This document shows positions 12,095 to 22,101 of a DNA stretch of 64,000 nucleotides, piece by piece. Position 1 is the first letter of the stretch; the number at the start of each line of letters is the position of its first letter. This DNA is from Diphasiastrum complanatum. Taxonomy: Eukaryota; Streptophyta; Lycopodiopsida; Lycopodiales; Lycopodiaceae. The translations under genes and the position numbers were made by a program. The stretch lies in assembly GCA_029204225.1 (NCBI GenBank), contig CM055098.1, forward strand, positions 11,679,552-11,743,551, given 5' to 3'. The notes below the pieces were generated by a model that made no database searches, was not told the DNA's origin, and saw nothing but the letters and a program-made list of their open reading frames with translations.

Positions 12095-12264
12095 CTCGAT
12101 CGACCTTCTCCTCACAGCACCCTGATCCTTGAACACCCTCTCACAGCACCCTGGCTCTCAAACAGCCTCTCACAGCCTGTCACCAGCTCTCGCTTGCTCT
12201 CTCACTGTCTATCACTAGCCCTCTCACAGCCTCTGAAAATGCCGACCACAATGGCATTGTGAGT

Positions 12265-12276
12265 GCCTATTTATCT
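12265..12276 (-). promoter_or_regulatory. TATA-like box for the antisense ORF
   Basis: On the minus strand the sequence reads gGATAAATAGGc about 170 bp before the ATG at 12094. The same box is kept in copy 2 near 18415-18426. Together with upstream CCAAT motifs it resembles a core plant promoter. Confidence 0.4.
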
Positions 12277-12315
12277 CCACAGCCTGATCGGCCATGTGGA
12301 TTTCCATCATCCCTC

Positions 12316-12500
12316 CATGTGCCTCCGTACCTGCCCCCATGTGATGCTCCCCCCTGTGTTGGTCTCCCATTGGGCCCATGGTCTGCTCACCCACAATGCC
12401 CATGTGCCTCTGTACTTGCCCCCATGTGATGCTACCCCCCTGTGTTGGTCTCCCATTGGCCCCTCGGTCTGCTCACTTGCAGTGCCCATGTGCCATTGCA
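12316..12500 (-). repeat. 85-bp tandem repeats with CCAAT motifs, copy 1
   Basis: Units at 12316-12400 and 12401-12486, with a third beginning at 12487, each start catgtgcctc and contain gtgttggtctcccattgg. Read on the minus strand each full unit holds CCAATGGGAGACC, a CCAAT-box sequence, about 170-330 bp upstream of the TATA-like box's ORF. The array is also present in copy 2. Confidence 0.7.
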
Positions 12501-12645
12501 ACAGTCCCCTGCATCATGTACTGTACCCTCTTTTTTTACACCCAGAACCCCCTTTTTTTACTTTTTTTTGTCCTTTTTTGGTAGTTAATATGCAAAAAAA
12601 AAATTACTAAAAATATATTAAAAAATAAAAAAAAATATTAAAAAT

Positions 12646-12740
12646 GGTACCGCCCTGGTACCGCGGATCCCAGGGCGGTACCGTACCGGCGGTACCACTG
12701 ATATGGTACCGGCAGTACCATACCAGCGGTACCAGAGGGT

Positions 12741-12746
<6 letters not shown>
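12646..12746. repeat. hAT copy 1 right terminal GGTACC array and hairpin
   Basis: Six GGTACC sites in 100 bp. Positions 12646-12682 form a near-perfect hairpin: GGTACCGCCCTGG, an 11-nt loop, then CCAGGGCGGTACC. The outermost bases GGTACTATA mirror the left end CATAGGTCC imperfectly. Confidence 0.75.

Positions 12747-12784
<38 letters not shown>
12747..12784. repeat. (AT)n tract between the two hAT copies
   Basis: A pure 38-nt AT tract separates the right end of copy 1 from the left end of copy 2. It serves as flank, and possible target duplication, for both. Confidence 0.9.
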
Positions 12785-12786
<2 letters not shown>

Positions 12787-12823
12787 TAGGTCCCGCGGTA
12801 CCATGATGGTACCGCGGTACCAC
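12785..12823. repeat. hAT copy 2 left terminal GGTACC array
   Basis: CATAGGTCCC leads into GGTACCATGATGGTACC and GGTACCGCGGTACC. It is a shorter version of the copy 1 left end, missing about 60 bp that includes one foldback arm. Confidence 0.75.
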
Positions 12824-13107
12824 AATATAATAATTTTTTTATTATTTAATATTTTTAAAATTTTTTTTTACCTAAACCTACCCGCCCCCCTGGCATTTCA
12901 GCTCAAATTTTTTTGCGCCCTCCTCCGCCCTGCCATCGCTGTTGTTTTTGCCTACCTGCCTTCTGATTCCTTGCGTCGCCCTTCGCCCACGCAACGCCTT
13001 GCCTTGCATCTGACTTGCTTCGCCCTGCCTTCGCCCATTTTCAGCGTCTCTCCAACAGTGAACCCTGTTGTTTTTTTTCCAGCAATCCATCCCTCATTTC
13101 ATCTGCA

Positions 13108-16100
13108 ATGGTGCAATCCAACCTTTCCGGTCTGTGGGACGAGGTAGAGATTGTCAGGCGGGTTGCCGACAAGGCCAACAAGACCGGTCAGAAGATTGTG
13201 CGCTGTCGATACTGTCTCGTCGAGTTTGCTGCATCCCTCACTCGCCTTAAAGGCCATCTGCTCGGTGCATGCGCCAAAAATGGTGCCACCTTGAATGCTG
13301 CCCCTAGTGGCAGCATGACCGTCCCCGACAGGCAGCGACTACTGGACACCTACGGGCCGCGGCTCGTGGCAGGGGAGAACACCATTTCGGAGGGCATTCT
13401 TCGATTTTGCACCGCTCCTTATGTGGCTGACCCAGAGTTGCTGCTTGCTTGGCTGGCATGCACGAGGAGAGGGAGTGCATCGTCCTCCGGTCCCTTTGCC
13501 CCTCAGACAGTTCTGCCTCACGCACCCCCATCTGCTCAGATTCCAGTGGATCCCGTCCCATCGCGTCCGCCAGTTGCTACTGCGGTTCCACCATCACCCA
13601 CTGTTGCTCGCACTCCACCAGTCTACGACTTTCTCATGGACTCTCCACCACCCGAGCAGGCCCAGGATGGTACTGGGCGGGCCTTCGAGGATGTGGAAGA
13701 GATCCCTTCTTCCTTCCCTTCCCATCCGGATGACCTCCTCAGCCAGCAGGTTTCGTACCCCATGCCAGATGTTGCCCCTCCACCAGTGCACCCCACCTAT
13801 GCTGCTGCACCCATCCCTGCCAGTGCATCCCACTCTCCCCATTCCACGTCTACAGCCGATGCATCCACCAGTACCCAGCCTGTCGCGTCATCGTCCATTC
13901 CTGTCACGGTTGGTGCACCGTGCTAGAGGTCCACTACCCGTCGCCCACCAGGGAGAGCCCTTGGCAGCAGACCATTTGCTGTGCGCATCAGCCGCACATG
14001 GATAGAGAGGCCACACAGGCCGTGGCCAGTCTAATTTACGAGCTGAACCTGCCCTTTGCCATCACCGACTCTGAGCCCTTCAGAAGGGCCTTCCGCCTTG
14101 CACAGTCTGTTAGCCCTAGCTGGAGAGTCCCTAGTTCAGAGGTTGTCCGCACACACATGCTGAGGGATAGGGTCGAGTCCTTGTCTAGAGAGATGGAGCC
14201 TCTACGTCGGCACTGGGCCACTTACGGTTGCAGCATCATGTCCGATGGCTGGACTGATGTCAGGAGGAGGCCGATCCTCAACATACTGGTCTCCAGCTGC
14301 ATGGGCACACAATTTTTGAGGGCAGTGGATTGTAGCAGGGGGGGGAGAGTCATATCTGCAGAGTTCATGTTTGATGTCATCAGGTCTTCCATCCTAGCCA
14401 TAGGGCCACAACATGTCGTCACGGTGGTGACGGACAATGCCACGAGCTGCATTCAGATAGGTGTACTGCTAGAGGCCGAGTTCCCTCATATTGTTCATAC
14501 CCCCTGTGCAGCCCACGACATAGACCTTCTGATGGGGGACATTGGAGCACTTCCCTGGGTTAGAGCCATCGTCCAGGAGGCCCTCTTCTTGGTGACTTTT
14601 GTCACCAGAAAGAGGCGTGTTCTTGCCATGTTCCGGGTGTTCAGCCATCTGGACCTCCGTAAGCCAGCCCCCACGCGCTTTGCATTCGATTTGGTGGTCA
14701 TCGACCGTTTGATCAGGTGCAGGGCCCAGCTTCTACAGATGGTTGCCAGTGATCTTTGGGGTGCCAGTACATTTCCGCACACTGAGGATGGGGAGCACTT
14801 TTCTTCCACGGTGAGGGGAGACCAGTTCTGGAGGGATGCACAGACATTGTCAGGACTGCTTCGACCAGTCTACATTGTGCTCCGCATGGCTGACAGTGAG
14901 GGGTCGACACTTGGACTGGTGTATGAGCTCATGGACCAGATTGGACAGTTCCTGCAGCTGCCCATCTTGCAGCCAGAGAGGAAAGCGGTACAGTGTTGCA
15001 ATTGACCTTTATCTTTTCAGTACTTGCTAGTTTGTTTTTCTGTCAATGTTAAGCTTTTTCGTAATGCCCTAAACCACATGCCGCTCACTTGCAGGATGAC
15101 AGAGCTGAAGTTCATATGGGAGACGCGGTGGAACTACTTCCACAGGAGTATCCACAGTGTTGCACACATGCTTCATCCCCTCTTCCTCTCTCCGACACAG
15201 ATCGCAGACAGAGAGCTCGAGGCCGATTGGCTTCAGTACATTCACAGGGTGGGTCCACACATAGGTTTGGATCCTATCAGGCTCATGGAGGAGCTCGCTG
15301 CATTTCGTTTTGGCATGGGCACATTCGGCCACCCGGCTGCCCAGGACCCAGAGAGGAGGCAGCTACCCAGTACCTGGTGGACCATGTTCGGTAGCACATA
15401 CCCATCTATACAGCGTCTTGCACTGCGTGTCCTTTCTCAGGTATGCATCTCATTTTATCCTCCATTTTTTGTGTTTCGTTGAAGTTTCACCTCTGCCACA
15501 ATGTGCTGAAGTATTTCAATGCACGCACCACAGGATTGTGCTGCCTCCGTGTGTGAGCGAAATTGGAGCACATGGGCACTGATTCACACGAGGAGAAGGA
15601 ACCGCTTGTTAGTGAGTCAGTTGGAGCGGTTGGTGTTCTGTAGCACCAACGCACGTCTCGCCAGGAGGCTTCTGACCATGACGAGCGCATTGCAGGTGAT
15701 AAGCTAACCTTTCATAGCATGTTGGTTGACTCCTGGTATGTTGGTTTCATTTCTTGATAGAGTTGTTTCTCTGACATGCCAATTTTAAACCTTGCAGACG
15801 AAGATATCCGATTTGGAGCGCCAGGTTGACTTGCCTACGGACAGCACCCATCCCATGCCTGCAGATGACCTGGGCACACAGTTGATGGCAGAGAGAGAGA
15901 GGGAGCTTGCCGAGATGAGAGAGAGAGAGCTTGGGCTTGAGCACAGAGAGCCCCCATTGTATGAGGCAGATGAGCCAGTGTCAGAGGATGAGCATGATGA
16001 GGATGAGCCCATTCAGGTTGTGTTTGCCAGACCAGAGAGGGATGAGGCAGATTATACAGGTGCAGGGCACACGCCACGGGCAGGGGTCACAGGTGCATCA

Positions 16101-17390
16101 CGTGGCAGAGGTGGGACACATGGCACATGTTATACCGGCAGACAGGCAGGGCACACAGGGGGGGGCAGTGGCATACCTACCTATGTCGACATGATGGAGG
16201 AGGCTCTTGATAGAGGACAGAGTGGTTTAGATGCCGGTCCCGCAGATGTTTGGATGCGTGCAGCACAGAGTCATGGCCGTTACTACGACAGCACACCAGA
16301 GGAGGCACCTGATGACTTTCATTGCACAGATTGGGAGGCCATGCAGGGTCTACAGGGTGCACATGATGAGGCACAGGATGAGGCTTGGGTTGATTCAGGG
16401 GTTGGTGCACAGGATGATTTAGAGGTTGGTGCAAAGGATGATTTAGAGGCTGGTGCACAGGATGAGTCCCAGAGCCCAGAGCATTTGTATTCGGATGCCC
16501 AGCTAGCCGACTTGGTTGCCACATTGGATTTAGAGGCCCAGCAGATGCCGAGTGTCAGGGCGCCCCCATCATCTCTTGCCAGCATGCCACACACAGAGTC
16601 CCAGCCAGAGCAGCCGCATGAGGTGCCTACAGTTCCTCCAGCTCCTCAGAGGGTGTATGTGCGTCGCACAGCTCCTCCAGTGCCACCGATGCCATTTAGG
16701 CCTGCAGCCCCTCCATCGCTGTCCACTTCTGCAGCACCAGGTCTCCATGGCAGGACACCATCTGTGCCCAGGTTTTCTCTTGCAGCGCCCACATCCACAG
16801 TGGCTCCTCCAGTGGCAGCACCCACGTCACATCCTCCTCCTTTGGCAGCACCCAGGATGTACCAGTACCGGCCACCACAGCGCCCCTTTCAGTACATATC
16901 GCCACTGTACTCGCCTCCTGCACAGCCAGTTCCTCCACTTGCAGCAGCCCCACGGGCACACACTCCACGAGCTCATCCTCCTCGCTCAGTTGCACAGGGA
17001 GTTCCCTCTTTTGCTTCCCTATCCCAGCCGGCCTCAGCTTGGGCCCAGCCTAGCCAGCCAGGTGATTCGCATGGGGGTGACGAGGCATTGACAGGTCCTC
17101 TTGTCCACAAGAGACCAGCACAGAAACTGCCAGGGAGGAGAGGACGACCACGCAGGGCTCCAGGTACAGGTAGAGGTGCAGTATCACAGCCAGTTGGAGC
17201 AGGTGTTGTTGGTTTGGCCTGCTTGGGGGCTGATGCGGAGGCTGATTGGGAGGATGAGGATGACGAGTCTTCCCCCTCGGATACACAGCCCATGCCAGTT
17301 CCAGACAGGCAGAGATATCGGCTGCGAGAGTCAGCTCGGGGCCCTGAGTTGTCTCCAGAGTATTCGTCTGAGTCAGAGCCAGAGCATTGA
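13108..17390 (+). pseudogene. hAT transposase with AT-hook tail, copy 2 (dead)
   Basis: Same gene as in copy 1, exons 13108-14980, 15095-15440, 15534-15695 and 15798-17390. BED finger, DUF659 core (SDGWTD, TDNA), hAT dimerisation motif and acidic/Pro-rich tail are all present. Here the finger keeps HLLGAC where copy 1 has Arg for Cys. Lesions: TAG at 13924 (Trp in copy 1), a one-base deletion near 13961, and a changed 5' splice site after 14980 (GA in place of GT). A 36-bp in-frame deletion near 17118 removes the first AT-hook and keeps the second (RRGRPRR, 17136-17156). Unlike copy 1, exon 4 runs to its natural TGA at 17388, giving an acidic C-terminus ending SESEPEH. Confidence 0.85.
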
Positions 17391-17886
17391 TTGTGGCTCT
17401 GTTGTTTTAGTTTCAGTAGTTACTCAGATGATTTTTCACATTATAGACAGTGTTTGGCCTACATTATTTGCTGCACATTGTGCGTATGTCGCTCTGTACA
17501 TGTGATGCTTTATTTTATGTCGAAGAATTCTATGTGCGTGTGTGAATCCTATTTTCATTTAATTTTGTTTGAAGTGAATGCTAGCTTCACATATATGCAC
17601 CTACATCATGAGCACAGCAATCACCCCTACACGCCAAACGACATTTCATAAACACATGTAATACATCTGCATTTAAAAAAATTACAGACATTGCATCTTA
17701 CATGACCAGGCTTGCGTTGCACAAAAAACAACTATGTATATATTCAACCGTTGTATCAGGATAACATCACATATATTTTCATTTTTTTAAGCAGCCATCT
17801 AGTTATTTGCTGCACCATAAACTGCCGAAAACTACATAGCAACAGTTCGCCACATACGGCTGGACCTCATCTATTCTAAACATCCC

Positions 17887-18252
17887 TCACTGATCGTCCA
17901 CCGACTCCTCGCCCTCGTCTGGTGCATTGTTTTGTTGCTCTTGCTCTGCCTCCAGGTTAGCCCGAGCTGCCTCTTGGTTATCCCGACATCTGGCCGCCCT
18001 TTCCCTGACCATGATGAGCTACCGTCGTGTGAAATTCATTCCGATCTGCTCATCCAGATCCAGCTCGACAGCGGGGACATGACCCACAACGGGGACGGGT
18101 GGCTCCGGTTCCGGATTTCTCTGTCGAGTTTGTCACAGCATCTCTCAGATATCTGCCTCTTGCTTCCGATGCCTCTCGTTGTGCCTTCGGATATCTTCCT
18201 CAAGCTTCCTCCTGGCTTCGCCCTCGGGCTTCGGTGGTATGCGCTCTGCCAT
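17887..18252 (-). pseudogene. Antisense charged ORF, copy 2 (broken)
   Basis: Counterpart of the 121-codon ORF at 11729-12094. The ATG at 18252 and the MAERIPPKPEG start are kept, but two CGA codons have become TGA (about 18137-18151) and one CAG has become TAG (near 18022). All three changes are C-to-T in the coding strand, as methylated-cytosine decay would give. Confidence 0.55.
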
Positions 18253-18463
18253 CTCGATCGACCTTCTCCTCACAGCACCCTGGTCCTTGAACACCCTCTC
18301 ACAGAACCCTGGCTCTCAAACAGCCTGTCACCGGCTCTCGCTTGCTCTCTCACTGTCTATCACTAGCTCTCTCATAGCCTCTGAAAATGCCGACCACAAT
18401 GGCATTGTGAGTGCCTATTTATCCCCACAGCCTGATCGGCCATGTGGATCCCCATCATCCCTC

Positions 18464-18645
18464 CATGTGCCTCTGTACCTGCCCCCATGTGATGCTCCCC
18501 CCTGTGTTGGTCTCCCATTGGGCCCATGGTCTGCTCACCCACAATGCCCATGTGCCTCTGTACTTTGTACATGTGATGTACCCCCCTGTGTTGGTCTCCC
18601 ATTGGCCCCTCGGTCTGCTCACTCGTAGTGCCCATGTGCCACTGC
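18464..18645 (-). repeat. 85-bp tandem repeats with CCAAT motifs, copy 2
   Basis: Same array as at 12316: units start catgtgcctc at 18464 and 18549, with a partial third near 18632. Each full unit contains the inverse CCAAT motif (cccattgg). Confidence 0.7.
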
Positions 18646-18788
18646 AACAGTCCCCTGCATCATGTACTGTACCCTCTTTTTTTATACCCTAAACCCCCTT
18701 TTTTTACTTTTTTTTGTCCTTTTTTTGGTAGTTAATATGCAAAAATTAAATATTAAAAATATCAAAAAATAAAAAAAAAATTAAAAAT

Positions 18789-18875
18789 GGTACCGCCCTG
18801 GTACCGCGGATCCTAGGGCGGTACCGTACCGGCGGTACCACTGATATGGTACCAGCGGTACCACGAGGTACTATG
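18789..18875. repeat. hAT copy 2 right terminal GGTACC array and hairpin
   Basis: The hairpin at 18789-18825 matches that of copy 1 with one mismatch in the stem (CCTAGGGCGG). Further GGTACC sites follow, then the terminus GAGGTACTATG. Confidence 0.75.
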
Positions 18876-18877
18876 AT

Positions 18878-18879
<2 letters not shown>

Positions 18880-18909
<30 letters not shown>
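18880..18909. repeat. (TA)n tract right of hAT copy 2
   Basis: About 30 nt of TA repeat directly after ATAGA at the hAT copy 2 terminus. This is the third TA tract bounding the hAT pair. Confidence 0.9.
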
Positions 18910-18913
<4 letters not shown>

Positions 18914-19888
18914 TTTTTCCTCTCTCTCTTGCAGTTAGAGGATCTGAAAATGTATTAAATATGACAAATAGCTCATACTGCTATAGACATGAAAATGCTT
19001 CTGAGTACATGAGAAGATACAAGTTAGGGCCACTTACACTTGAGTGACATGTTGTTGATTGTCACACTCAACAAAAAGCCATTCACATGGGCTCACATGA
19101 TCATCTTCCCAAGAACTTAATGCATTATTGTGATCAACCAAGCTCCTCTTCAAGGAAAACAGTGAGTTTCCTACGCACACATGAAGCACATTTGATTAAA
19201 ACCTACCTACAATATAAAGCGAGCTTATGCCACACTTGGCTTAAGCTAAAGCACAACTCTCACAGAACGAACTACTTCAAGGATTTATGCATTGGATTTA
19301 TGCACCTATGTTGGGCTTAAGCCTGAAATACAACTTGAATTCAAGTTTTCAAACCTCTTCTGGGTGGCATTTCAACATAGTGAAAAACAACTTTCAAGAC
19401 TTAAAATCATAACAGCTCAATCATTAAAGGCCTCTTTGAAGTATATTCAAGTATAAGTTTTACTAAAGCTTTACTAGAGAGCTCCTTCAATGTGTTATTA
19501 AAATCCAGACAAATAGTAGCTAATGAATTGAGTCCTAGTGTCATCTTACTCTCTGCCCAATGATGAAGCAAGCTTTGCTTTAAGAAGTTTATAAATTTTT
19601 GCATGAGCATGTGAGAAGCTCAAGCATTTCAAAGAATTCAATCAAACATCCAACCTTAATTGTATGTGCGGCGTTAGAAAGATGATGTTAATTTACATCT
19701 TGCCAGCTAGCGCTTGTGTGCCTGCAGCCGCGAGCTTCTTTTTTTTTTAATTTACGAAAACCCGAATCCAGGGTTTCAGTTTAAAAAAAGATGACGATTC
19801 AAAAAAAAAAAAACGGGATTCCAAAGTTCTTAAAAAATCATACCGTCCTCCAAGATGAATCAATCGGACCTATACACGGATTAAGGTG
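18910..19888. other. No gene recognised
   Basis: AT-rich sequence without a convincing coding frame. Poly-T and poly-A runs occur at 19738-19750 and 19799-19813. If the LTR at 19903 belongs to a reverse-strand element, this is where its internal region would be, but no gag or pol motif is readable. Confidence 0.4.
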
Positions 19889-19902
19889 GCTCTAATACCA
19901 AC
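19889..19902 (-). promoter_or_regulatory. Primer binding site of a reverse-strand LTR element
   Basis: Read on the minus strand: TTGGTATTAGAGCC, one base from the usual plant LTR-retrotransposon primer site TGGTATCAGAGCC, immediately after the LTR terminus ...TGTAACA. Confidence 0.55.
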
Positions 19903-20230
19903 TGTTACAATCCCGAAACCCTAAACCACCAGGTGTCGGTCATCAAAGAAACCGAACGCTCACGATCCACCCCACCGTAGGACCTGATCTGGGCCCACTC
20001 TCCATGCCCTGGCCCGTGACCTGTAACAAGCAAGGTCCGACCTCCAACCCTGACAGCGTCCCATACGACTGCCAAGGCCATCAACCATCTCCTACCTCAG
20101 GCTAGCACTCCTCCTGGCTGTGCACAAGCGCTCTCCATCCACCTCCTCCTAGGTAGATAGAATGAATGGATTAAGAGACCTCCTCTCCTTGTATAACCGA
20201 GTCTCCAAGCCTAGCACACATCTTGGAACA
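19903..20230 (-). mobile_element. 328-bp LTR, reverse orientation
   Basis: Begins TGTTACAATCCCG and ends CTTGGAACA on the plus strand, so it has TG...CA ends with a short TGTT/AACA inverted repeat. The primer site on its left, in reverse complement, makes this the 5' LTR of a minus-strand element. I found no partner LTR in the window. There is no 5-bp duplication around it, as expected if the internal region once followed. Confidence 0.5.
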
Positions 20231-21729
20231 TGACACGTGGCGACCATGCAGGTCCACGAGCCACTGTCCAGTCAACGGGCCACTCATTGTTCGGTTTCAA
20301 GTTGGCTTTGGGACCCAAGGGAGATGGGTCCCTAACAAATAACTACATTGACACACGCATTTGCAACTCAGAAATTTCTCGTTCGGGGCTAGCTTGGAGG
20401 TACACACATTTGGCAGTCACAGGTGATAGAAGTGCATGGTGGTGCCATTTGGAAGCCATTGGGCAGGATAGCGAACTAGCATTGAATGAACTATGTGTGG
20501 GAAACACGGAAGATGAAGAACGAGTGTCAGTGATCACACTTTGGAGACTCATGGCGAATGGTAAGTGTCATGATTTGTGGTTTTTGCAGTTGGTAAGTCA
20601 TTTCAAATCAAGTCATTGTAGTTGTGAAGCAGTGTATTAGGTTTTCCATCGATGAGATACACTTCAACTGTCAGTTTGGACAAGTCCAGTCAATTTGTCG
20701 TATCAATATTGCATCAGGGATGCAGATTCCAGTGATGGCAAGGTACAGATCACTTGGTTTGGGCCATGGAAGATCTAGGTTCACTTGGAGGGATATTAGC
20801 ATGCACAATATGTGAGAGATTTGATGGTGGCTTTGGAGTTCGCATCTCAGTGTATTCTCAGGGAATGGTTCGGAATCATTCACAGAAGTAGCTTTGAAGC
20901 TAGCTTAGGAAAATACAGGTGGGGCACTACAGGGTGGATGCTCAGATCTACTTCAGATTGCAATTGAGTCTTTGGTTGGGACAGGACTTACAGGGGCGAT
21001 TCATGACAAATGGGCAAGGCATGAATCTTTGAGAGCCAGATCTACGACGGAGAGCTGATGGAGATCGCACAGTTGGGTGTGATGAGGGCAAACACTTTGG
21101 TGAGTGGTTTGCTAGAGATCTGTTGGAGGGAATACTGATGGCAAGGACTTCATGGTGTGTTCACTTGGGAGTACAAGATGGGCCAACCATTGGCATTGGC
21201 ATTGATGGGGAGGCATCTACCATCATAGGCGTGGATAAGCTATCTCTAGCTTTTATGCATTTGGCTATATTTGCAGGAGTCTAGGCTTGGCACAGGTGCT
21301 GGAACTTGATTGATTCAGATTCACAGGTGGTGAGATCAAGGAGAAGCCTAGAGGAAGTCACTCGGAGCCCTATACCTCAGTTTGATCAGTTTGAGAGACA
21401 TTGGGCTCAAGATCCCATGAGCGGTGAATTAGGGATGAGCTTGCACTAGCATGATGTTAGGTGGCACATAGCCAGGGACAGCCGGTAGATGCTAGGAGCC
21501 AGGAGAGGCAGGTGATGCTTTGATGATCAGCTTGGATAGCAGGATGGTGACTAGGATCGGAGACATCAGGTGAGCTCAGTGAGCAGATGATGAGATGCTC
21601 AGGTATGATACGTCATTGGATGTATAGGCGATCTTCTGGAGGTAGGTGGCATGGATTGTGTCACGGGGGAGGTGGTACAGATCCTGTGGGCATGGAGTGC
21701 ATTATGGTGTGATGTGGACCTAGCATGCC
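20231..21729. other. Unassigned flank of the chromovirus
   Basis: Short open frames (20230-20640 and others) start mostly at non-ATG codons, and I recognise no protein family in them. The sequence continues on the far side of the chromovirus at 26237 after the ATGCC duplication, so it is older than that insertion. Confidence 0.4.
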
Positions 21730-22087
21730 TGTTACGAGCACGTAACCAATGCCGAACCCTAGAGAACACAGGAGGTCAGATACCACAGTCAGGGTCGTGT
21801 CCAACGTACATGACCAACAGAGCAAGACAATGTGAGTAGTGTGCCCCGGCACGGTCCATAGCCATGGCGGGCCTAACACAGCCTAGGGACCCTGTCAGCA
21901 AGATAGGGCCCCACATTGGGTCCCGACGTGCAGTCGGCCACGACAGAGCCACGTGGTTGACACTTGGCGGTATGCATGCTATCAGGTCTCACAATAGGCT
22001 AGGAGGGGCTTGCTCCATATTAGGGAGTAGGCAAGGTTGTGTGGATCAGTTAATGTTTGCCCTACTGTGGTGTTAGGATCTCTTACA
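21730..22087 (+). repeat. Chromovirus 5' LTR
   Basis: TGTTACGAGCACG to GGATCTCTTACA, 358 bp, matched along its length by the 3' LTR. Preceded by ATGCC, half of the target duplication. Confidence 0.92.
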
Positions 22088-22088
22088 C

Positions 22089-22101
22089 TGGTATCAGAGC
22101 C
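22089..22101 (+). promoter_or_regulatory. Chromovirus primer binding site
   Basis: TGGTATCAGAGCC lies one base after the 5' LTR end. It is the standard plant site, complementary to the 3' end of initiator methionine tRNA, where minus-strand cDNA synthesis starts. Confidence 0.85.

Larger units (their letters stand above)
6542..12746 (+). mobile_element. hAT DNA transposon, copy 1
   Basis: A 6,205-bp element from CATAGGTCCC to GGTACTATA with imperfect terminal inverted repeats. Both flanks are (AT)n, compatible with an 8-bp ATATATAT target duplication; hAT elements make 8-bp duplications, but in a microsatellite this cannot be proved. It carries a multi-exon BED/DUF659/hAT transposase gene on + and a separate charged ORF on -. 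Both ends have clusters of GGTACC. A second copy of the same family follows directly at 12785, offset by about 6.19 kb through most of its length. Confidence 0.85.
12785..18875 (+). mobile_element. hAT DNA transposon, copy 2
   Basis: A 6,091-bp element from CATAGGTCCC to GGTACTATG, in the same orientation and with the same gene content as copy 1. Flanks are (AT)n on the left and ATAGATAT(AT)n on the right. Identity to copy 1 is very high from about 8.9 to 10.2 kb (copy 1 coordinates), with several predicted peptides identical, and visibly lower in exon 1, in the antisense ORF and at the ends. It has a shorter left array and a 36-bp in-frame deletion in exon 4. Confidence 0.85.

Noticed and set aside
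11702-12262. Plus-strand ORF of 186 codons opposite the antisense hAT ORF
   Set aside because: It begins at a non-ATG codon and is Ser/Leu/Pro-rich as expected for the complement of an Arg/Glu-rich frame. The minus frame has an ATG and promoter-like elements. Not fully excluded.
6542-18875. hAT tandem as a pure assembly duplication
   Set aside because: The copies differ by many substitutions, indels, a 36-bp deletion and different stops, so they are real separate copies, although the near-identical block should still be checked with long reads.
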